In this document: one piece after another, positions 1-7,007 of the stretch
Position numbering within the stretch: position 1 is the stretch's first letter
Layout: each line of letters opens with the position of its first letter
Assembly (NCBI GenBank): GCA_900554265.1
Contig: USGZ01000039.1
Coordinates: forward strand, 1-9,449
DNA: 9,449 bases
Direction: 5' to 3'
Source: an uncultured Porphyromonadaceae bacterium
Lineage (GTDB): Bacteria > Bacteroidota > Bacteroidia > Bacteroidales > Muribaculaceae
The notes under the pieces: generated by a model
Databases searched by the model: none
What the model saw: the letters and a program-made list of their open reading frames with translations, nothing else
Told to the model about the DNA's origin: nothing
Made by a program: the position numbers and the translations under genes

Positions 1-144
1 CAGGACGAGGAGGACGAGGAAGCCGAGGACATGCGCGAAATCAGTCCCGACAGCTGGGGCGACGACATCGACTGGGACGACGCCGAAACAGAGGACCAGA
101 CCGGGGAGGACGAGGCCGACGCCCGCCGCGCCGCCGGCAAATAA
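1..144 (+). CDS. C-terminal tail of an unidentified acidic protein (partial)
   Basis: The reading frame is open from the first base of the window to a TAA at 142-144, giving 47 residues; the start lies outside. The tail is extremely acidic: by my count 22 of 47 residues are Asp or Glu against 4 Arg/Lys, with short runs such as DEEDEEAED and a WGDDIDWDD stretch. No domain can be recognised from this tail, and acidic low-complexity ends occur in many unrelated families, so I give no function. Only 10 bases separate its stop from the ATG of prmC, so it probably shares a transcript with prmC and recX. GC content and codon use match those two genes. The frame is almost certainly coding because it ends exactly where the next gene begins. 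Confidence 0.7.
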   Translation, partial: QDEEDEEAEDMREISPDSWGDDIDWDDAETEDQTGEDEADARRAAGK

Positions 145-154
145 GTTCCGGACC

Positions 155-1039
155 ATGGGCGCCGAAACGAACAGGGACAACATTACCGTAGCCGACTTCT
201 TCCGCAGCGTCTGCGCCGCCCTGCGCGGGCCTCTTGGCTCCGCAGGCGAGGCAGAGGCCGCAGCTCGCATCATATTCGAGGACATCGCCGGCTACGACCG
301 CAAGTACCTGTTCATGAACGGCGACCGCACCATCACGCCCTTCATGCGGCAACGCATAGAGGCCGTCGCAGGGCGCATCGCCGGCGGTTGCCCGGTGCAG
401 TACGCCGTAGGGCGCGCGGCATTCATGGGCATGAGTTTCGAGGTTTCGCCGGCGGTACTGATTCCGCGCTTCGAGACCGAGGGGCTTGTGGACCTGATAG
501 TCGACGACGCCAACGGCCGCAGCGACCTGCGGGTTCTGGACATAGGCACCGGCAGAGGCTGCATTGCCATCGCCCTGGCCCGCGCACTGCCCTTCGCCCG
601 CATTACGGGCATGGATTTCAGCTCCGGCGCCCTGGCGCTGGCGAAAGCGAACGGCAAGGCCCTGGCGCCGTCGGTGCGGTTCGAGCTTCAGGATATTTTC
701 AAAGCCGTTCCGGCGCCGGGGAGCTACGACATCATCGTCAGCAATCCGCCCTATATCGCCGAAAGCGAGCGGGCGGCGATGGACGTGCGCGTGGCCGACT
801 GCGAACCGGCGTCGGCGCTGTTCGTGCCGGACTCCGACCCGCTGCGCTTCTATCGCGCCATAGTCCGATATGCGCTGACGGCCCTCGCGCCCGGCGGGCG
901 GCTCTACTTTGAAATCAACAGCCGCTTTCCCGAGGAGATGAGAAACCTGCTCGAGGACGAAGGCTATACCGGCATCGACATCCTGCGCGACTATCGCGGC
1001 AACTACCGCTATGCCCGCGCCATCCGACCTGCCAGATGA
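155..1039 (+). CDS. prmC: Peptide chain release factor N5-glutamine methyltransferase
   Basis: PrmC (HemK) uses S-adenosylmethionine to methylate the glutamine of the GGQ motif in peptide release factors, which improves termination in the cytoplasm. The 294-residue product has the usual length and layout. A helical N-terminal domain (about 1-85) ends in GCPVQYAVGRAAFMG, which corresponds to the family GxPxQY...F motif. It is followed by the IPRFETE segment (103-109; normally PRPETE). The Rossmann-type SAM site is LDIGTGRGCIAIALA (128-142), and the catalytic NPPY motif sits at 197-200. The downstream CEPASALF segment (216-223) matches the usual yEPxxAL block. The ATG at 155 lies just after the preceding stop and leaves a full-length N-domain, so I chose it. 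No Shine-Dalgarno sequence is visible, as is normal in Bacteroidetes. The stop overlaps the recX start in ATGA, which suggests translational coupling. prfA is not adjacent here. Confidence 0.95.
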   Translation: MGAETNRDNITVADFFRSVCAALRGPLGSAGEAEAAARIIFEDIAGYDRKYLFMNGDRTITPFMRQRIEAVAGRIAGGCPVQYAVGRAAFMGMSFEVSPAVLIPRFETEGLVDLIVDDANGRSDLRVLDIGTGRGCIAIALARALPFARITGMDFSSGALALAKANGKALAPSVRFELQDIFKAVPAPGSYDIIVSNPPYIAESERAAMDVRVADCEPASALFVPDSDPLRFYRAIVRYALTALAPGGRLYFEINSRFPEEMRNLLEDEGYTGIDILRDYRGNYRYARAIRPAR

Positions 1040-1500
1040 GAAGCGCTCCGAAAGAAATTTCGCCCCGGGAGGCATTGCTGCGGCTCGAAACTCTCTGCGT
1101 CAAGGCCGAGCGCTGCCGCCGCGAGCTGGAGTTGAAACTGCGCCAATGGAGAATCGGCGCCTCCGATGCCGAGAAGATACTCGACAGCCTCGAAAGCCGC
1201 CGCTTCGTCGACGACCGCCGCTTCGCTCGCGCCTTCGTGCGCGACCGCTTCGCCTTCAGCCGCTGGGGGCGCGTCAAAATCGCCGCCGAGCTGCGCCGGC
1301 GCGGCATTACGCAGGACGTGATTGCGGAGAATCTTGCGGAAATAGACCCTGACGAGTACGAGGCCACCGCCCGGCGTCTGCTCGCCTCGCGCCTGCGCGA
1401 GGGCATAGACCCGCGCGACCCCGCCATCCGGACCAGACTATACCGCTTCCTCCTGGCCCGCGGCTTCGAGTCGGGAGTGATTGCGAAGATTCTCAGATGA
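1036..1500 (+). CDS. recX: Regulatory protein RecX
   Basis: RecX proteins bind RecA filaments and modulate recombinase activity and the SOS response. The 154-residue product has the typical length for the family. It shows the signature three-helix repeats: an N-terminal block with LETLCVKAERCRRELELKL (about 17-35), the hallmark FVDDRRFARAFVRDR segment (57-71), then SRWGRVKIAAELRRRGI (75-91). It ends in a third helical repeat, LYRFLLARGFESGVIAKIL. The protein is strongly basic, as expected for a factor acting on nucleoprotein filaments. Its ATG overlaps the prmC stop (ATGA at 1036-1039), so both are probably made from one mRNA. recA is not in the window. No convincing hairpin terminator follows the stop. 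Confidence 0.93.
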   Translation: MRSAPKEISPREALLRLETLCVKAERCRRELELKLRQWRIGASDAEKILDSLESRRFVDDRRFARAFVRDRFAFSRWGRVKIAAELRRRGITQDVIAENLAEIDPDEYEATARRLLASRLREGIDPRDPAIRTRLYRFLLARGFESGVIAKILR

Positions 1501-1856
1501 ACAAGCTTTCAGTCGGAATTTCGGTTTATCGCAGTACGCACACCCCAAATATGCCCCATTATCGTAGTTTGCAGGGTGAAATTTTGCGGGTTTACCGAAG
1601 TTTTACTATTTTTGAGCCATAAAAACAAGACATTAAGAGTCGGGATAGGACGCCCCCGAGCTCCATTGTGCTGTGCTGTGCGATTTTTGTCTTTCCATAC
1701 CAAATAATCACATTTAATCTTATTTAACGTTTCGGGGGGGTAATTTGTTAACTAATATTTATATTTGCAGTCCCATATTGCCGGAGCAAAATATCCGCAT
1801 ATGTCTATCCTACAAAATTACTAAACAACAATCATCTCACACCAACCCAAAGTATT
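1501..1856. other. AT-rich intergenic region, no gene supported
   Basis: This 356-base gap separates recX from the repeat-protein gene. It is clearly richer in A+T than the flanking prmC-recX genes. It holds a three-copy TGTGC tandem (1667-1681), a run of seven G (1734-1740) and, just downstream, a TATATTTG box. A 64-codon frame on the minus strand (1509-1703) has no recognisable family and I do not call it. I see no clear terminator for recX, no tRNA and no convincing inverted repeat of the kind that bounds invertible promoters. Confidence 0.6.
1760..1767 (+). promoter_or_regulatory. Possible -7 promoter box for the LRR gene
   Basis: TATATTTG fits the Bacteroidetes -7 consensus TAnnTTTG. 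It would put the transcript start roughly 80 to 90 bases before the ATG at 1857. The nearest TTTG (1744-1747) is only 12 bases upstream, too close for the usual spacing of about 20. The expected -33 position is instead occupied by the end of a G7 run. The match is therefore partial, and in an AT-rich stretch it could be chance. Confidence 0.35.
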
Positions 1857-3140
1857 ATGAGGAAACTATTACTCACCTTACTGCTCCTTCTCCCGGCCAC
1901 ATGCGTCCTGGCGGCCGACTTGCCGGAGCCCACCTACTTCACTTCGGGAGAACTCAAATACCAGTTCTTCGACGGTACGAATTACTACGTAGGAGGAAAC
2001 TCGGTCTTCGAAAACGGTCAAATGATACACATACCCATAGAAGGCGGATGCATCGTCGCCGCGAATCCCGACTACACAGGCACGGACCTGGTAATCCCGG
2101 CAACGGTTTCCTACAACGGTCAGGAACTGAAAGTGCTGGGAATAGCCGCGGAAGCCTTCAAAGGAAATCAGACCATCACTTCCGTTACATTCCCGAACAC
2201 CTTCCCTTCGAGATTTGGCGAAAAAGATTACAAGGTATTAGAATCATCGAACCCTTATCGAACGCAGGAATTTGACCGCGTCGGCGACAATATATTCGCT
2301 GACTGCCCCAAGCTCTCCAAAATCGTATTCTCGGAAGGAATGAAATACTTCGTCAGCGGAAAGCTCAATTCCGGCACTCCTTTCGCGAACTGTCCGCTTT
2401 CAGAAGTCGTGATTCCTCCGACCCTCACCGACCTTAACAATCTGTTCATCGGTTCGGCCGTCGAGACTATCGACATCCCCGCGACGGTTACCACGATCTC
2501 CTTCAAAAACTGCAGCAAACTGACCGAGATTCCCGACATGCCGGGCCTGACGGAAATACCGGACAATTGCTTTTCCAATTGCACATCGCTGGAGAACGCA
2601 ATCATTCCCGACTATATCACAAACATCGGTCAATATGCCTTCCAGGGATGCAGCAGCCTCAAATCGGTGGTCATTTCCGACAATGTCACATATCTGAGTC
2701 AGTATGCATTCGGAAACTGCAAAAACCTCGAGAACGTTGTAATCGGCAGTTCGGTAAAGCAATTTGGCATGAATGTATTCGCAGGTTCGGATGCAATCAG
2801 CGAAATAGAATTCAAACCGACGACACCGCCGACATTCTATCAGATCGGAGCTCCGACAACCAAACCTGAGGATGCCGGAATCTTCAACCAGACCGTTCTG
2901 GACAATGCCGTAGCCACCGTTCCCGAAGGGACGCTGGCCAACTACCGCAAGCAGGGCTGGTTCAAATTCGCCCACGCCCAGGACACCACCACGGGCATCG
3001 AGGACATCACCGCAGACATCACCACAGCCCCCGCGGAATACTTCAATCTGCAGGGCATAGCGGTCAGCGCCGATACTCTCACCCCGGGCATCTACATCAG
3101 ACGCCAGGGCAGCCGTACAAGCAAGATTATCGTCCGCTGA
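1857..3140 (+). CDS. Secreted BspA-like leucine-rich-repeat (LRR_5) protein
   Basis: The 427-residue product is exported and probably displayed at the cell surface. It has a clear signal peptide: MRKLLLTLLLLLPATCVLAA (1-20), with cleavage likely after about residue 19-20. The body is made of LRR_5 (BspA / Treponema TpLRR) repeats. The most regular block is four 23-residue units at 220-242, 243-265, 266-288 and 289-311, three ending in a cysteine-containing C(F)xNC/GC turn (SNC, QGC, GNC). Looser copies lie at about 100-219 (ADCPKL, ANCPLSE, FKNCSKL). Residues 320-372 form the usual capping segment (TPPTF...ATVPEGTLANYRKQGWFKF). The C-terminus (395-427, YFNLQGIAV...GIYIRRQ...KIIVR) resembles the C-terminal module of many Bacteroidales secreted proteins. 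Such proteins often bind host or bacterial surface ligands; the ligand here is unknown. It is transcribed alone, with a terminator just after it, and its GC is lower than its neighbours. Confidence 0.88.
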   Translation: MRKLLLTLLLLLPATCVLAADLPEPTYFTSGELKYQFFDGTNYYVGGNSVFENGQMIHIPIEGGCIVAANPDYTGTDLVIPATVSYNGQELKVLGIAAEAFKGNQTITSVTFPNTFPSRFGEKDYKVLESSNPYRTQEFDRVGDNIFADCPKLSKIVFSEGMKYFVSGKLNSGTPFANCPLSEVVIPPTLTDLNNLFIGSAVETIDIPATVTTISFKNCSKLTEIPDMPGLTEIPDNCFSNCTSLENAIIPDYITNIGQYAFQGCSSLKSVVISDNVTYLSQYAFGNCKNLENVVIGSSVKQFGMNVFAGSDAISEIEFKPTTPPTFYQIGAPTTKPEDAGIFNQTVLDNAVATVPEGTLANYRKQGWFKFAHAQDTTTGIEDITADITTAPAEYFNLQGIAVSADTLTPGIYIRRQGSRTSKIIVR

Positions 3141-3173
3141 GTCAGGACGCCATACCAGGGCATAATGCATGAG

Positions 3174-3207
3174 GACGGATTTCCCGCAAGGGGAGTCCGT
3201 CTTTCTT
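3174..3207 (+). terminator. Intrinsic terminator after the LRR gene
   Basis: GACGGA (3174-3179) pairs with TCCGTC (3196-3201), and an inner TCCC/GGGA closes a GCAAG loop, with a small TT/G mismatch between the two stems. The tail is TTTCTT. It lies 34 bases after the LRR stop and before aspT, so it separates the two units. Confidence 0.75.
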
Positions 3208-3291
3208 ATTGCCACATGCGGGCGGACCGAAAAAGACACGACGACAACATTTGAGCCGCCTGCAGTGTTAGAAAATCAAAGCGCTTACGCC

Positions 3292-3309
3292 GCGCCGGAG
3301 TGCCGGCGC
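3292..3309 (+). promoter_or_regulatory. GC-rich hairpin in the aspT leader
   Basis: GCGCCGG, loop AGTG, CCGGCGC form a perfect 7-bp stem about 50 bases before the aspT ATG. It is not followed by a T run, so it is unlikely to be a terminator. It may be a structured 5' leader element or a protein-binding palindrome. No well-matched promoter is visible in 3208-3357: a TTTG at 3250-3253 has no good TAnnTTTG partner at the right distance. Confidence 0.35.
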
Positions 3310-3357
3310 AGGTTCCTCAATCCATATTAATTCAAGTATCAAAGACTGTCTCTCTCT

Positions 3358-5073
3358 ATGTGGCACGAAATTAGCAATTTTTTTGTTCAGAACCCGGCGA
3401 TGCTGCTGTTCGCCACGCTGCTGCTGGGCTTTCTGATCGGGAAACTGAAATACAGGATGCTGACTCTGGGCACGGTTACGAGTGTTCTTCTTGTCGGCGT
3501 GGTGCTGGGTATCCTTTTTCCCGAAGTCAAGATTCTACCACCGCTTAAGAACGCGTTTTTCCTGCTATTCCTGTTCGCCATCGGCTACAGCGTAGGGCCG
3601 CAGTTCTTCCGCTCGTTCAAGAAAACCGGGCTGCCGCAGGTATTATTCGCCGCAATCATGTGCGTGGTCTGCCTGGCCATCACCTGGCTGTGCGCTAAAA
3701 TCGCAGGCTACAACGCCGGCGAGGCCGTAGGGCTCTACGCGGGCGCGCAGACCATTTCCGCCGCCATCGGCGTAGGCCAGGAGACAATCGCGGGCCTGAG
3801 CATGGACGCCGCTCAGAAAGCCGCCGAAAGCAATGTGATTCCCGTAATCTACGCGGTGACCTACGTATTCGGCACTGCGGGCTCGGCCTGGATTGTGGCC
3901 TACCTTGGTCCGGTGCTGATGGGAGGCATGAAGAAATGCCGCCAGGACTGCGTGGAGGAAGAAGCCGAAATGGGCCAGAGCCTCACCGACCAGCCCGGCT
4001 ACGATTCCTCGCGCCGCGATGTATCCTTCCGCGTCTACAAGGCCGCCAATGCCTGGTTCACCGACAAAGGGCGCAAGGTTTCCGAACTTGAGGCCTATGT
4101 CGCCGGTCAGGGACGGCGCATCTTCGTGGACCGCATCCGCCACAACGGCACCATAGTCGACACACCCGCACCCTCGCAGATGATCTATCCCGGCGACGAG
4201 GTTGTTCTCAGCGGACGCCGCGAGTTCATCGTCGGCGAGGAGAACTGGATAGGCGAGGAATTAATCGACCCGCAGCTGCTCCAGTTCCCAATCAGGGTAA
4301 CGCCGGTAATGGCCCGCAGCAAGACCGTCGACGGCAAGACCGTCGGGGAACTGCTGGCGCAGCCTTTCATGCACGGGGTCAGCATCCGCGAAATCAAGCG
4401 CTCGCAGAGCATCAACGTTCCCGTCCGCGAGAACACCATAATCGACGGCGGCGACTACATCACTCTTGTAGGTAAGCCTTACGACGTGGCCACCGCGGCC
4501 AAGGCCATCGGCCTTGCCGAGAACCAGACCAACGCCACGGACATCATCTTCGTTTCGCTGGGCATCCTCATCGGCGGCATCATCGGCGTGCTGTCGTTCA
4601 AGGCAGGCTCCGTTCCCGTTACGCTGACGACCTCGGGAGGCGCCCTGATCATGGGCCTGATTTTCGGCTGGTGGCACAGCAAGCGCCCCAACTACGGCCA
4701 GATACCGCAGCCGGCGGTATGGATTTTCCGCGAACTGGGCCTGAATATGTTCATTGCCTGCGTAGGCCTGCAGTGCGGCCCGCACTTCGTAGCCGGCTTC
4801 GAGCAGGTAGGATGGATGATACTCGTATGGGGCGCCCTGGCCACTTCGATACCACTGATAATAGGCATCTTCCTGGCCCGCTATGTCTTCAAGTTCCGCG
4901 CCGGCACGGCCCTGGGCTGCGTGGCCGGCAGTCGCACCACTACCGCCGCCCTGGGCGCCGTCGAGGAATCGCTGCATTCTTCCGTCCCCGGCATGGGATA
5001 TGCAATCACCTACGCCATCGGCAACACGCTGCTGATTCTGTTCGCTGTGGTTATGGTTCTCGTATTTGCTTAA
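3358..5073 (+). CDS. aspT: Aspartate-alanine antiporter AspT
   Basis: AspT is an inner-membrane exchanger of the AAE (AspT/YidE/YbjL) family. It swaps external aspartate for internal alanine, an electrogenic exchange that with AspD builds proton-motive force. The 571-residue product shows the family's duplicated plan. An N-terminal membrane half of about five or six helices (about 12-186) includes the FAIGYSVGPQFF motif (73-84). A soluble centre (about 190-392) carries two TrkA-C/RCK-C domains (about 222-295 and 310-385), each ending in a PGDEVVLSG or GGDYITLVG strand. A second membrane half (about 394-571) contains GLQCGPHFVAGF (470-481), the repeat-related partner of the first motif, and GSRTTTAALGAV (524-535). 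The ATG at 3358 begins directly before the first helix, and no upstream alternative is needed. aspD follows after 33 bases, and this pairing is the main reason to prefer aspartate over other substrates known in the wider family. Confidence 0.92.
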   Translation: MWHEISNFFVQNPAMLLFATLLLGFLIGKLKYRMLTLGTVTSVLLVGVVLGILFPEVKILPPLKNAFFLLFLFAIGYSVGPQFFRSFKKTGLPQVLFAAIMCVVCLAITWLCAKIAGYNAGEAVGLYAGAQTISAAIGVGQETIAGLSMDAAQKAAESNVIPVIYAVTYVFGTAGSAWIVAYLGPVLMGGMKKCRQDCVEEEAEMGQSLTDQPGYDSSRRDVSFRVYKAANAWFTDKGRKVSELEAYVAGQGRRIFVDRIRHNGTIVDTPAPSQMIYPGDEVVLSGRREFIVGEENWIGEELIDPQLLQFPIRVTPVMARSKTVDGKTVGELLAQPFMHGVSIREIKRSQSINVPVRENTIIDGGDYITLVGKPYDVATAAKAIGLAENQTNATDIIFVSLGILIGGIIGVLSFKAGSVPVTLTTSGGALIMGLIFGWWHSKRPNYGQIPQPAVWIFRELGLNMFIACVGLQCGPHFVAGFEQVGWMILVWGALATSIPLIIGIFLARYVFKFRAGTALGCVAGSRTTTAALGAVEESLHSSVPGMGYAITYAIGNTLLILFAVVMVLVFA

Positions 5074-5106
5074 CCGACATAAACACATAAACATACTACC
5101 CTAAAA

Positions 5107-6741
5107 ATGGATAAACTGAACAATCCGCAGCTCGATGCGGAACTCAACAAACTCTCGCCCTTCGAACTCAAGGGACGCATCATAGCCGCCGCCGACGAAA
5201 AAGTGAAGAGCGCCGCCTACACCCTGCTCAACGCCGGGCGCGGCAACCCCAACTGGATAGCCATCGAGGCGCGCCGCGCGTTCTTCGCCCTGGGACAGTT
5301 CGCGATGGAGGAATGCTCCCGCGATTTCGAGATGCCCGAAGGCATTGCCGGCGTACCTCAGAAGGAGGGTATTTCCGTACGCTTCGAGACCTGGATGCGC
5401 GAAAACTCGGCCACGCCCGGCGTCGGCTTCCTGCGCCGCTCCTACGAGTACGCCCTGACCGAGCTCTCCGCCGACGCCGACGACCTCATCTACGAATGGG
5501 CCGACGGCATCACGGGCGACCACTATCCCACCCCACCCCGAATCCTGGAGTACACGGAGACCATCACCCGCAAATTCCTCGACTGGGCGATTTGCGCCCA
5601 GAATCCACCCGAAGGCGTCAAATTCGACCTCTTCGCCGTAGAGGGCTCCACGGCAGGCATGGTCTACAGCTTCGAGGTCCTCAAGCAGAACTTCCTGCTC
5701 CAGAAAGGCGATTCGATAGCTCTGATGGTGCCGGTATTCACGCCCTACATCGAGATTCCCCAGCTCAGCGAATTCGACTACACGGTTCTTAACGTGCGCG
5801 CCGACGTGATGACTCCCGAAGGCATCCACACCTGGCAGTACGACCCGGCCGACATCGCCAAGCTCAAGGACCCGAAGTACAAGATGCTGTTCGTCACCAA
5901 TCCCTCGAACCCGCCGAGCTATGCCATCGACCGCAAGACCGTAGAGGCCATCCAGGAAGCCGTAAAGGCCAACCCGAACCTGATGATTCTTACGGACGAC
6001 GTCTACGGCACTTTCGTAAGGGGCTACCGTTCGCTCATCGCCGACCTTCCCTTCAACGCAATGTCCTGCTACTCCTTCTCCAAGTACTACGGAGCCACCG
6101 GCTGGCGTCTCTCGGTAAGCGCCGTGGCGGAAAACAATGTATTCGACAAGCTTATCGCCGAGCTGCCCCAGGACAAGAAGGACGCCCTCAATACCCGCTA
6201 CCAGTCGCTGACCCTCGACGTTCCCGGGCTTAAATTCATCGACCGCATGGTTGCCGAAAGCCGCCTGATCGCCCTCAATCACACCGCCGGCCTCTCTACC
6301 CCGCAGCAGATCCAGATGTCGCTCATGGCCCTGGGGTCCCTGCTGGACAAGGAGGAAGTATACCACGACAGGATGATCAAGCTCATCCACGACCGCTACG
6401 ATGCCCTGTGGACGAACTTCGGCTTCAGGATGCCGGACGACCCGCTGCGCGCGGACTACTACTCCGAAATCGACCTGATGGTATGGGCCAAGGAACTCTA
6501 CGGCAAGGACTTCGCGGACTATATCAACGCGAACTACAATCCGCTGTCGGCGGTATTCCGTCTGGCCAGCGAGACAGGAGCCGTGGTTCTCAACGGCGAC
6601 GGTTTCGACGGCCCGAAGTGGAGCATCCGCGTATCGCTGGCCAACCTCAACGAGGCCGACTACGTCAAGATCGGCAAGTACATCCGCCAGATTCTCGAAG
6701 AATACGCCTCCGAATGGAAAGCATCGCAGGCTAAGAAATAA
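5107..6741 (+). CDS. aspD: Bifunctional aspartate aminotransferase / aspartate 4-decarboxylase
   Basis: AspD is a cytosolic PLP enzyme that beta-decarboxylates L-aspartate to L-alanine and CO2, consuming a proton, with a side activity as an aspartate transaminase. The 544-residue length fits AspD, which is about 100 residues longer than ordinary fold-type I aminotransferases. Visible landmarks are NAGRGNPNW (42-50), with an arginine in the substrate-binding position; EGSTAGMVY (179-187) in the cofactor phosphate region; NPSNPP (265-270); TDDVYG (296-301), with the Asp and Tyr that contact the pyridine ring; and SFSKYYGATGWRLS (323-336), with Lys326 as the likely Schiff-base lysine. KWSIRVSLAN (504-513) carries the C-terminal arginine expected to hold the alpha-carboxylate. 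These assignments come from family knowledge. It lies 33 bases behind aspT and is followed at once by a strong terminator, so aspT-aspD forms a closed two-gene unit. No residue expected to be essential is obviously missing. Confidence 0.95.
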   Translation: MDKLNNPQLDAELNKLSPFELKGRIIAAADEKVKSAAYTLLNAGRGNPNWIAIEARRAFFALGQFAMEECSRDFEMPEGIAGVPQKEGISVRFETWMRENSATPGVGFLRRSYEYALTELSADADDLIYEWADGITGDHYPTPPRILEYTETITRKFLDWAICAQNPPEGVKFDLFAVEGSTAGMVYSFEVLKQNFLLQKGDSIALMVPVFTPYIEIPQLSEFDYTVLNVRADVMTPEGIHTWQYDPADIAKLKDPKYKMLFVTNPSNPPSYAIDRKTVEAIQEAVKANPNLMILTDDVYGTFVRGYRSLIADLPFNAMSCYSFSKYYGATGWRLSVSAVAENNVFDKLIAELPQDKKDALNTRYQSLTLDVPGLKFIDRMVAESRLIALNHTAGLSTPQQIQMSLMALGSLLDKEEVYHDRMIKLIHDRYDALWTNFGFRMPDDPLRADYYSEIDLMVWAKELYGKDFADYINANYNPLSAVFRLASETGAVVLNGDGFDGPKWSIRVSLANLNEADYVKIGKYIRQILEEYASEWKASQAKK

Positions 6742-6752
6742 CACACTCTCCC

Positions 6753-6794
6753 CAGCAAAAAAACGGGCCCCCTGCGGGGCTCGTTTTTTTGCTG
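6753..6794. terminator. Strong, probably bidirectional intrinsic terminator after aspD
   Basis: A 19-bp stem closes on a CTGC tetraloop (6772-6775) with one G-T wobble. The upstream arm carries A7 (6757-6763) and the downstream arm T7 (6784-6790), so both strands read as a GC hairpin followed by a T run. It lies 11 bases after the aspD stop and insulates that unit from the envelope operon downstream. Confidence 0.93.
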
Positions 6795-6810
6795 TTGAAA
6801 TAAAGGGTAT

Positions 6811-6907
6811 CTAAGGTCTTTAAAGACTCTAAGGTCCTTAAGGTCCCTAAAGACTCTAATGACCCTAATGACCTCAGGACCCTTAAGGACCCTTAAGGAG
6901 CCTTAAG
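6811..6907. repeat. Degenerate tandem array of about 9-bp units
   Basis: The stretch breaks into successive units of roughly the form YTAAnGnCY. The units are CTAAGGTCT, TTAAAGACT, CTAAGGTCC, TTAAGGTCC, CTAAAGACT, CTAATGACC, CTAATGACC, then TCAGGACC (8 bases), CTTAAGGACC and CTTAAGGAGC (10 bases each) and a final CTTAAG. Many units are near-palindromic, giving exact palindromes such as GTCTTTAAAGAC (6816-6827) and three copies of CCTTAAGG (6836-6843, 6881-6888, 6891-6898). The array fills the gap between the aspD terminator and the promoter of the barrel operon and has no coding potential. Its role is unknown. Candidates are a protein-binding array, a structured RNA or a dispersed intergenic repeat family. 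Confidence 0.85.
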
Positions 6908-6931
6908 CGCGTTGCGCGCAAAGTGTTTTTT
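6907..6931 (+). other. Short GC hairpin followed by a T run
   Basis: GCGCG (6907-6911), loop TTG and CGCGC (6915-6919) form a 5-bp stem that starts in the last repeat unit. A T6 run (6926-6931) follows after AAAGTG. It could be a weak terminator stopping transcripts that arise in the repeat array, but the T run is offset from the stem and its end overlaps the -33 box of the next promoter. Confidence 0.35.
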
Positions 6932-6960
6932 GGTAGTTTAAGTAATTTTGCGTAACTTTG
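6929..6960 (+). promoter_or_regulatory. Bacteroidetes-type promoter of the barrel-lipoprotein operon
   Basis: TTTG (6929-6932) and TAACTTTG (6953-6960) match the -33 and -7 consensus boxes TTTG and TAnnTTTG exactly, with a 20-base spacer as expected. A second -7-like box, TAATTTTG, lies at 6943-6950 but is spaced too closely. Transcription would begin around 6966-6968, leaving a leader of about 40 bases before the first gene. Confidence 0.8.
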
Positions 6961-7007
6961 GCCCGAGTTTGTAGTTCCCGCAAGCCGGAACAAGCCATGC
7001 CAAAAAA

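Noticed and set aside
41..1075. 344-codon minus-strand frame over prmC
   Set aside because: Low-complexity Arg/Gly/Ala-rich translation with no family features; the plus-strand PrmC is unambiguous.
1667..1681. TGTGC triplicated tandem as a possible contingency repeat
   Set aside because: Only three units, outside any gene and not placed between promoter boxes, so too short to support a claim.
1745..2275. 176-codon plus-strand frame overlapping the start of the LRR gene
   Set aside because: It is in another frame, begins inside the promoter region and has no signal peptide or domain. The LRR frame has both.
2400..3239. 279-codon minus-strand frame over the LRR gene
   Set aside because: It runs through the terminator hairpin and lies opposite clear 23-residue repeats; its translation resembles no known family.
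5101..6744. 547-codon minus-strand frame mirroring all of aspD
   Set aside because: Its product has no recognisable domain and is rich in Val/Gly/Arg/His, as expected for the antisense of a GC-rich gene with strong third-position bias. aspD on the other strand has intact active-site motifs.
6811..6907. CRISPR array
   Set aside because: Units are about 9 bases with no spacers of constant length, and no cas genes are present; it is a tandem degenerate repeat.
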